Shown here one piece after another: positions 23,237-32,208 of a stretch of 33,915 nucleotides of DNA. The first letter of the stretch is position 1. Every line of letters starts with the position of its first letter. The notes beneath the pieces were generated by a model. It saw only the letters and a program-made list of their open reading frames with translations. It was not told where the DNA came from and did no database searches. The position numbers and the translations under genes are program-made. The DNA is from Clostridia bacterium (GTDB taxonomy: Bacteria; Bacillota; Clostridia; Lachnospirales; Lachnospiraceae), in the NCBI GenBank assembly GCA_910575625.1, contig CAJTFD010000024.1, positions 1-33,915 on the forward strand. The letters are read 5' to 3'.

Positions 23237-23428
23237 CCTTATTTCTTTTTGGCATATAGGAGTTCTTTCTACGAGCATCGGCAGGTTTATTCATTCCTCT
23301 TAGTATTAACTATACTCGATTTATGTTTAACATGCTCTCAATACGGTTTTCCTTGCATAGTCGCTACACCCAATGGAGCGAACATTCCATTTTTCTGCGA
23401 CTTCCTGTGCTGTCATATATTCAAACAT
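23237..23428 (-). pseudogene. Decayed helix-turn-helix DNA-binding (excisionase-like) gene
   Basis: ATG 23428 with AGGAG upstream starts MFEYMTAQEVAEKWNV, typical of small MerR/excisionase-like proteins. The frame then shifts. In the next frame a TAG replaces the usual Q codon before R-L-C-K-E-N-R-I-E. The family's C-terminal K-P-A-D-A-R-R-K motif is found in yet another frame near 23288-23265. At least one stop and two frame changes make it non-functional. A clean promoter still stands in front of it. The gene lies between tnpV and the regulator operon. Confidence 0.75.
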
Positions 23429-23456
23429 ATCTGAACTCCTATTGCGTATGGTATAT

Positions 23457-23485
23457 AGTATAGCTATTGGGGCGAATTGATTCAA
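23457..23485 (-). promoter_or_regulatory. Vegetative promoter upstream of the decayed helix-turn-helix gene
   Basis: TTGAAT (23485-23480), exactly 17 nt, TATACT (23462-23457). Good match to a sigma-A promoter. With the gene dead, transcripts may continue into the two-component operon. Confidence 0.6.
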
Positions 23486-23515
23486 TCACTCAAATATGAA
23501 CTTTTTAAAACCTCC

Positions 23516-23550
23516 CCGAAAAGAAAGACAGCAGAGCTTTTACCCTCTGC
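23516..23550 (-). terminator. Probable terminator of tnpV
   Basis: GCAGAG-GGTAAAAG-CTCTGC on the minus strand followed by TGTCTTTCTTTTC, 16 nt after the tnpV stop. Confidence 0.6.
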
Positions 23551-23566
23551 CGCCATGTTGCCTTGC

Positions 23567-23941
23567 CTATGCGTATATGATTTCTTCGTTCACAATCTCC
23601 CTTGCACATGCCCTTATGTTATTCATTCTTCCTAGCCATTCTAAAGCATTTTCTTCCTTTAAGCGTTCCGTTATGCCCTGTGCCTGTTTCATGCCCCCTA
23701 TGAGCCTTTCAAAGCGTTCCTGTGCCTGCTTGTCGATGCCGGCAAGGTAGGTGTTGAGCCTGCCGCTTGTGAGAAGATTGGTGTATGTAACCTTACGGTA
23801 CTGTTTCAGATAGTCCAAGTGCCGCTGTCCCCATGTGCCTATCGGCTGTTCTTCTTCGGCGGGTACAGTTAAACACGGTATTAAATAATCGCTTTGCCGC
23901 TCGTATCTGCCGCCCAGTTCCTCAAATAATGATTTTGCCAT
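23567..23941 (-). CDS. tnpV: Transposon-encoded protein TnpV
   Basis: 124 aa. Recognised as the TnpV family of Tn4451-type transposons by the blocks SDYLIPCLTVP, HLDYLKQYRKVTYTNLLTSGRLN and the C-terminal EIVNEEIIY. The precise function is unknown. GGAGGTAAC is placed just before the ATG. It is the first gene inside the right end of the nested transposon, about 50 bp from the core. A clearly related second copy is encoded inside the helicase gene (30474-30827). Confidence 0.9.
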   Translation of the reverse strand: MAKSLFEELGGRYERQSDYLIPCLTVPAEEEQPIGTWGQRHLDYLKQYRKVTYTNLLTSGRLNTYLAGIDKQAQERFERLIGGMKQAQGITERLKEENALEWLGRMNNIRACAREIVNEEIIYA

Positions 23942-23943
23942 TG

Positions 23944-26900
23944 TCAGTTACCTCCACATTTTTTTATTTTGAATGTCCGCAAAACCCGTCCTACATCCGA
24001 TGGTCGCCACGGGCAATCTAAATTATGGATGGCGATTAGCCTGTCCTGCACGTTTGTACCTGCACCCATCTTCGGGGTAGAGCCGAACAGCACACGCACC
24101 TCGCCGCTCCTTACCTTTGCAAACAGTTCTTTTTTCTGTGCATCGGTGGTCGCTTCGTGGATGAAACGCACCTGCTCCGCAGGGATTCCACGCTGTATGA
24201 GTTTCTTCCTCATATCATCATAGACATTATCAAACTGGTCGGGAATCATTTCATAAACATTTTCTCTGGCTTCCTGCGTTTCTATTATCTTTTTATTGGT
24301 GGGCGTCGATAAATCACAAAAGGCGAGCTGTGCCGCTTTTGTGTCGGCGTGTTCCTCCCAGATGCGGTAAATATTGTCCACGCAGGCGTTGACTTTGCTC
24401 TCTGGGTCGTCTGGCAGCATCGGGTCAATCAATCTCTGGTCGAGTGCCAGTTTTCTCCCGTCATTCGTGATTTTGAGCATATTATCCTGCTGCGGCTTTA
24501 CAAGCCTTGCCCTTACTTTCTCGGCTCTCTTGGCAAGCCCCGCCACCATTTCCGTCTGGATTTCGCTCGGCTTGGTCTTGATATTGTGGTAATTGACCTT
24601 TGGCACGGGGAGTTTCAGCATATCGGCGGTCTGGATGTCCGCAACCTCACGGAACATCTGCATCAGCTCTGGCAGGTTATAAAATTTCGCAAACCTCGTC
24701 TTGGCTCGGTAGTTTGTCCCCTCTGGGGAAAGTTCCAGAGCCGTGACCGTTTCGCCAAACGTGGACGCCCAACTGTCAAAATGCTGTAATCCGTTCTTTG
24801 CAAGGGTGTCATACTGCAAATACCTCTGCACGGAATACATCTCGACCATCGAGTTTGAGATAGGCGTTCCCGTTGCGAAAACCACGCCACGATTGCCCGT
24901 GATTTCGTCCAGATAGCGGCATTTCATAAACAAATCGCTTGACTTCTGTGCTTCGGTCTGGGCGATGCCGCCGACGTTCCGCATCTTGGTGTAAAGGTAA
25001 AGGTTCTTGTAAAAATGGCTCTCGTCTATAAAGAGCCTGTCTATGCCCAATTCCTCAAAGTTTATCACGCTGTCTTTCCGCTTGGTGTCATTCAATTTAT
25101 CAAGTTTTGCCTTGATTGCTTTCCTTGTTTTCATGAGCTGCTTGACCGTGAACTGCTCCCCGTGGGATGCCTGCACATCGTCAATGCCACGCTCAATGTC
25201 GTCAAGCTGACGCATGAGCTGTTCCCTCTGGCGTTCCTCGCTGATGGGGATTTTCTCGAACTGACCATGCCCGATAATCACCGCATCATACGCCCCTGTC
25301 GCAATCCTGCCGCAGAATTTTTTACGGTTTCCTGTTTCAAAATCCCGCTTGGTCGTCACAAGAATGTTGGCAGATGGGTAGAGCCTTAAATACTCCGACG
25401 CCCATTGACCGACAAGGTGGTTCGGCACGACAAACATAGACTTCTGGCAGAGTCCGAGCCGTTTGCTTTCCTGTGCGGCGGCGACCATTTCAAAGGTCTT
25501 GCCCGCCCCTACTTTATGGGCAAGGAGCGTGTTGCCACCGTAAAGGATATGGGCGATGGCGTTCACTTGATGCGGTCTTAATTTAATCTCTGGGCTGATG
25601 CCGCCAAACGTGATGTGGCTTCCGTCATATTCACGGGGTCTTATACTGTTAAATGTGTCATTATAATAGCGGACAAGGCGGTTCCTCCGCTCTGGGTCTT
25701 TCCAAATCCAGTCCCCAAACGCCTGCTTTATCACCTCCTGCTTTGCCTGTGCCGCCGTGGTTTCCTTATGGTTTAATACCGCTTTTTTATTGTTGTGTTC
25801 GTCATAAATATAATCAAAGATACGGGTGTCCCTTAAATTTAAGGTATCCTCCATAATGCGGTAGGCACTTGCCCGCTTCGTGCCGTAAGTGCTGTCCGCC
25901 TTGACATTCCCCACGTCGGAACTCTTATTCTCGATAAACCAGTCGCCGTTATATGCCGTGTAGCGTACTTTCAGCTTGCCCTCCGCATAGCTTGACGGCG
26001 TTAAAAGCTCCAACATAAACTGCTGTATATCCTCCTGCGGTATCCACGTCGTGCCAAGACGGACGGAGATTTCACTTGCGGGCAAATCCTTTGGGATGAC
26101 CTTTTCCAGAGCCGACACATTCACGGCAAGCTCTGGGTCTGCCTTTGCCGCTATCCCTGCGATTTTCAGTTTCTCCCGCACATTCCCCGATAAATATTCG
26201 TCTGCGGTCACATACCTTGCAGGCTCGGAAGATGGCACTTTATAGATAACGCCCTGCAAATCCTTTATGATTTCCTCCTGCGTCCTGCCTGTGAGCTGTG
26301 CCATAAAGGATAAATCGACACGGGCTTTCTCCCCGATGGAAAGGGCAAGTGCTTCACTGGCGGTTTCCACAAAGGTCACTTCACGGTGGGGCTTTATCGT
26401 CCTCTTTGAGAACATATCCGCCTTTCTCTTAAATTTCCCCTCATCGTCAAGCACTTCCAAAGAGCATAACAGGAAATAGCTTTCATCTGCCGCAAAAGCA
26501 AGGTAGTTTCCCCTGCTGTTAATCAGACCGTACTTTTTTGTAAACACATCGTATAAGCGGTTTAAGTTTTTCTGTTCGGTCTGTATCATTTCCTCTGGGT
26601 AATCGTCGGTCTGGTACTGGATGAGCTTTCTCACGCAATCACGGATTTCCAATAATCCCTTAATGCGGTTTTCTGCGGTCATGGATACCTTTGCAGGGGT
26701 CATGGTGTTATTCTCTCGGAAGTAAACCCTGCCATCCACAAGGGCAAAAGAGAAGTTCCGCACGTTCGGGTCGGCAGGGATGGATTTCTCCTGCTCATCG
26801 GAGATTCGGTCAATCTCATTTTCAATCTCTGGGATTTCGCCGTCTATCCGCTGCATGGCTTCATGGATAAGCCCCGCAAGCGGCATATCGGGATAGGCTT

Positions 26901-29900
26901 TGCAGGCACTGTCCATGCCGAACCTTGTGCTTTCCATCTTCATCTTGCCTAAAATCATTTCTGGGCGGGATACAAAATAGCTGTTCATTGTGACGCCGTT
27001 TTCATCTGTGTCAAGGTGTACCCACTCTGGTTCAATGTCAATTACGCTGTCACGCTTTTGCAGGATAAGGATGTCGCTCGTGACCTCCGTGCCTGCGTTT
27101 GCCTGAAATGTGTTGTCGGGAAGCCTTACCGCCCCTAAAAGCTCGGCTCTCTGTGCGATATACTTCCGCACCTCTGGGCTTGCCTTGTCCATCGTCCCCT
27201 TAGAGGTGATGAACATCACAACGCCGCCTGCCCGCACCTTATCCAGAGCCTTTGCGATAAAATAGTCGTGGATTAAAAATTTCTGGGCGTTGTAGCGGCT
27301 GTCGTTGACCTTAAACTCCCCGAACGGGATATTGCCAAGCGCCACGTCAAAGTGGCTGTCTGGGAGCTTTGTGTCCTCAAATCCCTCAATGGCGATACTG
27401 GCTTTCTGGTAGAGCTGCTTCGCAATCCTGCCCGATATAGGGTCAATTTCAATGCCGTGCAGTTTTGATTTCTCCATGTTTTCGGGCAGAAGTCCTAAAA
27501 AATTGCCCGTGCCGCAGGACGGCTCCAAGATGTTCCCCTGCGAAAATCCCAGACGGTCAAGTGCTTCATACATCGCTTTAATAACAACAGGGGGCGTATA
27601 AAAAGCGGTCAGCGTGGATTCCATAGCGGCATGGTATTCCTCGTCGGAAAGTTCCGCTTTCAGCTCCTTGTATTCGTTTGCCCATGCCGCATTTTTTTCG
27701 TCAAACGCCATAGACAGACCGCCCCATCCCACATACTTTGCAAGGGTTTCCTGTTCTTCGGGTGTAGCCAGGCGGTTTTCTATCTGAAGGTCGTGGAGCA
27801 GACGGATTGCTGCCATATTGTTTCGGAACTTTTCTTTTGCACCGCCAACGCCTAACGCATCATCGGTAATACGGTAATTGTGGCGGTCAGCAGAAACAGC
27901 AGGAGAAGTCGGGCTTGCCGTTGGAGCTTCTGCTTTTTCTTCGGGCGGTAATTCTTCCTGTGCCTGCTCCAAGAGCCTGCGGACATAGCCGATTTTCTCC
28001 ACACGGTTTATCGGGAAGCCTGTGCTGTTCTGGAAAGTGACGTCACGCATGGAAACATCGCCGCTGATTTTACCAACGCTTTCTATTACATAGCGGCGGT
28101 TGTCAATCACAAGCTCTTTGCCGATGAGGTCAGAATTATCCTGCTTCTCATCTGTTCCAGACGGGGAAGGCTTTAATCCCTGCTGTCCCTCACGTTCTGC
28201 ATAATTCAGAGCATCGGCGTATTCCTGTGCTTCTTCCTCGGTTTCAAACGTCTGATAGACGCCGCCTACGTCATAGTACCTGTCAGCACTATCCTCTGGG
28301 ACAGTGTTATCCCTTATAATAAACGGGTCTGAAAAAGCATCGGAAGTCTGCTCTACGGTGTAATGCGGCGTCGGCTCTGGGGCATGGGGTATGGGGTATG
28401 GTCTGGTTTCTTCCGTTTTTTCCCTGTTTTCTTCCCGATAAAACGGCTCAAGCTGTTCCTCCGTTACAGACACCAAATCGTGGAAATACAGATTGGAAAG
28501 ACCGTTCTCAATAAAGTCGGCAAGGTCATCATACTGCGTATAGTCCACAAGCACGCCGTCAATATAGGTTTCCATACGGTACTGCAAAAGGTTGACGGAT
28601 GCCTGTATCCCGTGCAGCCCGTCCTCAGTAGCCGTGTAAGCAATCTTTATATTGGACAAGTCCGTATAGTCTACTTCTGCGTCAAGCCCAAATTCCATGT
28701 CACAATATGCGTCAATACAGCTTATCGCCTGCTTCAGCAAAGCATCCTCTGTGGATTCCCCGTGGGCTTCTGTTTCTTCGGTCTGTTCCTTATCCCCGCC
28801 TTTCCTGTTCCAGTCGGATTCAGTAGCCACTATCTCGGCAAGGAGTTTTTCATCTTCGGGTGTCAGCTCGGTATGACGCTCTAAGAATGGGATGAACACA
28901 TCCTGCCCGAAACGCAGGGATTCCATTTTCTCTCGGTAGTAATCTTCCCCCTGCCGTTTCCATTCTGGGATAAACGGGCAGTCGGGGGAGAGGGAGTATT
29001 CATAAAAATTTCGGATATGGGCAATCAAATCTCCCTCGCCGTCACCGATGTCAAACCGCCCCTCGTAATTAAATTCTTCCCCGCCGATAACTGCATGGAT
29101 TTCAAAGTCGGTCTTTTTATACCAGCCGACACCCTTACTTTCATCCAGTCTTTCATAATGCTGTTTTTCATCCAAAACGCCAAGCAGCCTGTTCCCAAGT
29201 GCAAAGCTAAGCTCCGTAAATCGGTCGTTCAGCTCCCTGTCATAAAAGGCGGGATGCTCGGAGAATCCGATGGAAAACGTGATGCTGTCGGTTTTTTCCT
29301 CGGCAGGTGTTCCCATTTTCTGGCTTTCGGTGATGACCGTTTTCAGATGGTCGTTGGCAGGGTTTTCCTTTAACTTTTCCTCAAAATCAACCCTGCTGAA
29401 CTCTTTTCCAAACAATGGGAACTCCGCATTACGCAAAGACACGGCGTTTTCATCAAAGGCTATGATTTCATATTTATCCGCACCGATATATACCACATCG
29501 CCCTCATGGTAGAGGTAGTGGAGAGGGTACAGCTCCGTAAGCTCCTGTGAAAAACGCCACGCATTGCTTCGGCTGTAAACGCTTGTAGTCTTTTTCTGCA
29601 CTAAAGCTAAAAAATCAAGTATTTCCTGCACGTTATCTGGATGCTGCAATGCCTGCTCCATAAGGTCAGCAGGCATATCCGCAAAATCCTTGCAGCCAAC
29701 CACGCCCAACAAATCTTTCTCATATCCGTCCAAATCTCGGATAAAATCAGAGAGCCGCAGGGCGAGCGTATCCCTCTTGTCGGCAGGCGGTAGCTCCCTT
29801 TTTTCTTCGATAAACCGCTGCCTTTTTAGCTTCCTCTGGGTGTCGATTTCATACTGCGGGGCAGATATGCTTTCCAGATAATCGGCATAATGGTCTTTCT

Positions 29901-31665
29901 CTTTGGGATTGAGATAGCGGTTATCCTTAACAAGCTCACGCAGGCGTTTTTCCGCTTTAGACCAACTTAAAACAAGGTCATGCTCAGTGGAAATGCCGGC
30001 ACGGTCAATGGCGATGCCCTTGCCGCTATACCACACATATCCCTCCGTGCCATCTGAAAAGTCAACAAAGAAACCGCCCGTGCCGTATTCCCTTTTCAAA
30101 AAATCAATGTTATTCTTTTTATCTTCCTGCTTCTGGAACTGATGGTAGATGCGGTATTTACCATCCGCATAGCTGCTTCCTTTTACAAGGACGGCATCAA
30201 TATCCTCCTGTGAAACGGCAAAAGCAGAGGATTTTTCGTCCTCTGCTTCAGCTATCATTTCAATCTGTTCGTCTACGGTCGGGAGATTTGCGGCAACCTC
30301 TTCCTCATTGGCAACGCTGCCCTCGGCAGGCTCTGGCTCTTCTGTCTGTGCCGCAGCCGTTTTTTCTTCCTGTCTGCCGCCGTCCGATTCTGACTCTGAT
30401 TTTTCTAACTGTACCGCAGGCACTCCTTCCGTCTGCCAATCATCCTTCGCCTGTGGCTCGGATTCTTGGGACGTCAGTTGTAAATCAATTCTTCCAGTAT
30501 CACTTCTTCCGCTTGGCTGCGGATGGCGTTCATCGCCTGTACCCACTGCATCGGTGCTTTCTCTTTCAGTTCCTCCGTCACTCCCTGCTCGGCTGCGAGC
30601 CGCTTCGTCAGTAGTTCCAGTCTGGAAAGAGCTGTCTGCTCGGTCTGGTGCAGGTGTGCGTTCAGCCTGCCCGACGTCAGCAGGTTGAGGTAAGCCACCC
30701 TCTTGTGCTGCTCCAGATAATCCCTGTGCATCAAAGCGTATCTGCCAAGCGGAAGCTCTGGCTCTGTCGGTAATGTTAGGTCGGGAATAAGATAATCCGC
30801 CTGTTTCGTGTAAGTGATTTCGCTCATTGTATTCGCTCCTTTCGGGTTGTTTCCTGCCTTTATCATACTGGCTTGTGATATTTCTTGCAAATGTGCGGTT
30901 CTGACCTCTAGCTTCGATTTGCACATTTCGGATTGCCGCAGAGATTTCCCGCAACGCCATCTCGGAGATGTCGCTTGTGGCGATACCGATGGCGTTCAAG
31001 GTGGCAGGCGTGTTGAAATTCGTAATGTCAACAAAATCCTCACGCTCAAAATAGCCGTCCGCATCCAGCCCGCAGCGGCTCAACAGCATATAGGCGATGC
31101 CGTTTGTCGCCAGACGCTTGTAAATCACTTCTACATTAAAGCCGTCCAGTTCCTCTAAAAAGCTGTTTTCCGTACAGTCCTTAAGCTGTGCAAGGTAATC
31201 GGGCAGGTTATCCTCCACGGCGTTCTCCGCCGTCTGCATTAAGAAATCGGCAAGGTCGCCGCCCTCCGTGCCGCCGAACCTGTCCGCAAGCCGTTCCATG
31301 ACAGGCTGCTCGTACCGCTTATCCATCTGCCATATCGGGACGGGTCGGCTGCCATAATAGCCCTCATGGGTGTCGGAAACATCAAAATAATATTTCAGCG
31401 TGTTCCTGCGTCCTTTCGGGTCAAAGACCGCAATGCCCTTGCTGTCCTTATTTACCCACCTCTTAAAGAGCCTGTTCCAAGTGCCAATCTCGGCAACGGC
31501 GGTAGCGTCTGGGCGTTGGGCATAGATTAAAAGCTGCTCGTCAAAGCGGCACTTGTAGTTGCGGCAGGCAGAGGTTAAAAAGCCCTGCCACGCCTGCGGA
31601 TTTCTCGTGACGTCCCTCCCCGTGCGGCGGTACAGCTCTGTGATAAGCTGGTACTTTGCAGCCAT
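23944..31665 (-). CDS. Giant DNA methyltransferase-SNF2 helicase, 5' part (interrupted by the nested transposon)
   Basis: 2573 codons, of which 2557 are genuine. N-terminal ArdC-like domain (1-270), a disordered linker (about 280-480), several polyvalent-protein accessory regions, then an adenine-type methyltransferase (motif I EPSCGTGNFLG at about 1379, GNIPFG downstream). The SF2/SNF2 helicase has AHKVGAGKT near 2045, LFIDESH near 2212, TGTPISNSM near 2262 and motif V GAGTNVQDR near 2538. After RPSD the frame enters transposon DNA and ends 16 codons later. Motif VI is on the far side at 11468. The role in the ICE is probably handling or protecting transferred DNA. Start: AAGGAGGTG 8 nt before ATG. 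The gene also encodes a second tnpV in another frame. Confidence 0.93.
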   Translation of the reverse strand: MAAKYQLITELYRRTGRDVTRNPQAWQGFLTSACRNYKCRFDEQLLIYAQRPDATAVAEIGTWNRLFKRWVNKDSKGIAVFDPKGRRNTLKYYFDVSDTHEGYYGSRPVPIWQMDKRYEQPVMERLADRFGGTEGGDLADFLMQTAENAVEDNLPDYLAQLKDCTENSFLEELDGFNVEVIYKRLATNGIAYMLLSRCGLDADGYFEREDFVDITNFNTPATLNAIGIATSDISEMALREISAAIRNVQIEARGQNRTFARNITSQYDKGRKQPERSEYNERNHLHETGGLSYSRPNITDRARASAWQIRFDAQGLSGAAQEGGLPQPADVGQAERTPAPDRADSSFQTGTTDEAARSRAGSDGGTERESTDAVGTGDERHPQPSGRSDTGRIDLQLTSQESEPQAKDDWQTEGVPAVQLEKSESESDGGRQEEKTAAAQTEEPEPAEGSVANEEEVAANLPTVDEQIEMIAEAEDEKSSAFAVSQEDIDAVLVKGSSYADGKYRIYHQFQKQEDKKNNIDFLKREYGTGGFFVDFSDGTEGYVWYSGKGIAIDRAGISTEHDLVLSWSKAEKRLRELVKDNRYLNPKEKDHYADYLESISAPQYEIDTQRKLKRQRFIEEKRELPPADKRDTLALRLSDFIRDLDGYEKDLLGVVGCKDFADMPADLMEQALQHPDNVQEILDFLALVQKKTTSVYSRSNAWRFSQELTELYPLHYLYHEGDVVYIGADKYEIIAFDENAVSLRNAEFPLFGKEFSRVDFEEKLKENPANDHLKTVITESQKMGTPAEEKTDSITFSIGFSEHPAFYDRELNDRFTELSFALGNRLLGVLDEKQHYERLDESKGVGWYKKTDFEIHAVIGGEEFNYEGRFDIGDGEGDLIAHIRNFYEYSLSPDCPFIPEWKRQGEDYYREKMESLRFGQDVFIPFLERHTELTPEDEKLLAEIVATESDWNRKGGDKEQTEETEAHGESTEDALLKQAISCIDAYCDMEFGLDAEVDYTDLSNIKIAYTATEDGLHGIQASVNLLQYRMETYIDGVLVDYTQYDDLADFIENGLSNLYFHDLVSVTEEQLEPFYREENREKTEETRPYPIPHAPEPTPHYTVEQTSDAFSDPFIIRDNTVPEDSADRYYDVGGVYQTFETEEEAQEYADALNYAEREGQQGLKPSPSGTDEKQDNSDLIGKELVIDNRRYVIESVGKISGDVSMRDVTFQNSTGFPINRVEKIGYVRRLLEQAQEELPPEEKAEAPTASPTSPAVSADRHNYRITDDALGVGGAKEKFRNNMAAIRLLHDLQIENRLATPEEQETLAKYVGWGGLSMAFDEKNAAWANEYKELKAELSDEEYHAAMESTLTAFYTPPVVIKAMYEALDRLGFSQGNILEPSCGTGNFLGLLPENMEKSKLHGIEIDPISGRIAKQLYQKASIAIEGFEDTKLPDSHFDVALGNIPFGEFKVNDSRYNAQKFLIHDYFIAKALDKVRAGGVVMFITSKGTMDKASPEVRKYIAQRAELLGAVRLPDNTFQANAGTEVTSDILILQKRDSVIDIEPEWVHLDTDENGVTMNSYFVSRPEMILGKMKMESTRFGMDSACKAYPDMPLAGLIHEAMQRIDGEIPEIENEIDRISDEQEKSIPADPNVRNFSFALVDGRVYFRENNTMTPAKVSMTAENRIKGLLEIRDCVRKLIQYQTDDYPEEMIQTEQKNLNRLYDVFTKKYGLINSRGNYLAFAADESYFLLCSLEVLDDEGKFKRKADMFSKRTIKPHREVTFVETASEALALSIGEKARVDLSFMAQLTGRTQEEIIKDLQGVIYKVPSSEPARYVTADEYLSGNVREKLKIAGIAAKADPELAVNVSALEKVIPKDLPASEISVRLGTTWIPQEDIQQFMLELLTPSSYAEGKLKVRYTAYNGDWFIENKSSDVGNVKADSTYGTKRASAYRIMEDTLNLRDTRIFDYIYDEHNNKKAVLNHKETTAAQAKQEVIKQAFGDWIWKDPERRNRLVRYYNDTFNSIRPREYDGSHITFGGISPEIKLRPHQVNAIAHILYGGNTLLAHKVGAGKTFEMVAAAQESKRLGLCQKSMFVVPNHLVGQWASEYLRLYPSANILVTTKRDFETGNRKKFCGRIATGAYDAVIIGHGQFEKIPISEERQREQLMRQLDDIERGIDDVQASHGEQFTVKQLMKTRKAIKAKLDKLNDTKRKDSVINFEELGIDRLFIDESHFYKNLYLYTKMRNVGGIAQTEAQKSSDLFMKCRYLDEITGNRGVVFATGTPISNSMVEMYSVQRYLQYDTLAKNGLQHFDSWASTFGETVTALELSPEGTNYRAKTRFAKFYNLPELMQMFREVADIQTADMLKLPVPKVNYHNIKTKPSEIQTEMVAGLAKRAEKVRARLVKPQQDNMLKITNDGRKLALDQRLIDPMLPDDPESKVNACVDNIYRIWEEHADTKAAQLAFCDLSTPTNKKIIETQEARENVYEMIPDQFDNVYDDMRKKLIQRGIPAEQVRFIHEATTDAQKKELFAKVRSGEVRVLFGSTPKMGAGTNVQDRLIAIHNLDCPWRPSDVGRVLRTFKIKKCGGN
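30474..30827 (-). CDS. tnpV: TnpV-like protein encoded out of frame inside the helicase gene
   Basis: 117 aa on the same strand but in a different frame from the helicase, covering its residues about 280-397. The family blocks are intact: QADYLIPDLTLP, HRDYLEQHKRVAYLNLLTSGRLN, and EVILEELIY at the end. It aligns along its length with the tnpV at 23567. ATG 30827 has AAAGGAGCG 8 nt upstream, so it looks translatable, although that site also encodes helicase residues. In the helicase frame this stretch is a low-complexity Gly/Ala/Arg/Asp linker, as expected if a tnpV gene was captured and read in a second frame. Confidence 0.8.
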   Translation of the reverse strand: MSEITYTKQADYLIPDLTLPTEPELPLGRYALMHRDYLEQHKRVAYLNLLTSGRLNAHLHQTEQTALSRLELLTKRLAAEQGVTEELKEKAPMQWVQAMNAIRSQAEEVILEELIYN

Positions 31666-31679
31666 AGGCTCACACCTCC

Positions 31680-32138
31680 TTATCGTTCCAAATCTTTATT
31701 TTTCTGCTTCTTATCGTATTCCCCGCACCGTTCGGCGATTTCGGAATACATCTTTTCCCGCATCTCACGCTCATAGGCTCGGTATTCCTTTGCCTTTTCC
31801 GTGGGCTTATACCAGACGGTTTTCTGGTCAGCTTCGTCCAAGCCCTCATAGCGTTCGTCAATCTGGTCAATAAACCTCTGATAGATGGCACGGGCGGCAG
31901 GGGCGTCCTTTGCGTATCGGTAGCGGTCAAGGCTTTTATGCGAGCCACGAAGCTCGGCATACTCGTAGAGCATACGGATAACCTCACGGTCAAGCCCTTT
32001 CTGCCCCTCGGCGGCATAGATTTCCGACAAGCCCTTGCACCTCCATGAATGGTAGGGAGAGGTGTCATTGGAGCTGTGGGAAGATACATACACGCCGTCT
32101 TTCTTTACCGTAATGCGGTTGATAAGCTCGGTACTCAA
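31680..32138 (-). CDS. Conserved ICE protein of unknown function
   Basis: 152 aa from a TTG start at 32138; no ATG fits the conserved N-terminus STELINRITVKKDGVYVSSHSS. The middle is helical and the C-terminus is strongly charged (KEYRAYEREMREKMYSEIAERCGEY). No named domain is recognised. It lies immediately before the giant helicase (14-nt gap). A 12-codon frame with an AGGAGG site ends on its start codon (TTGA overlap), which suggests coupled translation. Confidence 0.65.
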   Translation of the reverse strand: MSTELINRITVKKDGVYVSSHSSNDTSPYHSWRCKGLSEIYAAEGQKGLDREVIRMLYEYAELRGSHKSLDRYRYAKDAPAARAIYQRFIDQIDERYEGLDEADQKTVWYKPTEKAKEYRAYEREMREKMYSEIAERCGEYDKKQKNKDLER

Positions 32139-32173
32139 TCCCTATCACCGCCCGATAAAACAATCTGTTCCAT
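32135..32173 (-). CDS. Possible 12-aa coupling leader
   Basis: ATG 32173 with AGGAGG upstream reads M-E-Q-I-V-L-S-G-G-D-R-D and stops at TGA overlapping the TTG start of the 152-aa gene. It may deliver ribosomes to that weak start. Could be chance. Confidence 0.3.
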   Translation of the reverse strand: MEQIVLSGGDRD

Positions 32174-32208
32174 AAAATATCAATCCTCCTGTTGTCCATG
32201 CCCCGCCT

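Larger units (their letters stand above)
11472..23994 (-). mobile_element. Nested mobilizable transposon (Tn4451/TnpX-like), about 12.5 kb
   Basis: Boundaries are set by three independent signs. First, the helicase frame is broken exactly here and resumes in phase on the other side. Second, both junctions share the 3-bp core ATC/GAT. Third, the two ends carry an inverted TTTTGCGGACA 10-11 bp from the core. Gene content fits a Tn4451-type mobilizable transposon: a large serine recombinase at the left end, tnpV at the right end, and a MobV relaxase with oriT inside. The cargo is a two-component system with an ABC exporter (19143-23182), AT-rich against the GC-richer mobilization core. No antibiotic-resistance gene was recognised. 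Confidence 0.9.

Noticed and set aside
23222..23434. Plus-strand 70-codon frame
   Set aside because: It is the antisense shadow of the decayed helix-turn-helix gene; no ribosome site.
30210..30688. Plus-strand open frames of 126-134 codons opposite the helicase linker
   Set aside because: Antisense shadows of GC-rich, repeat-like linker codons; no ribosome sites or recognisable protein features.
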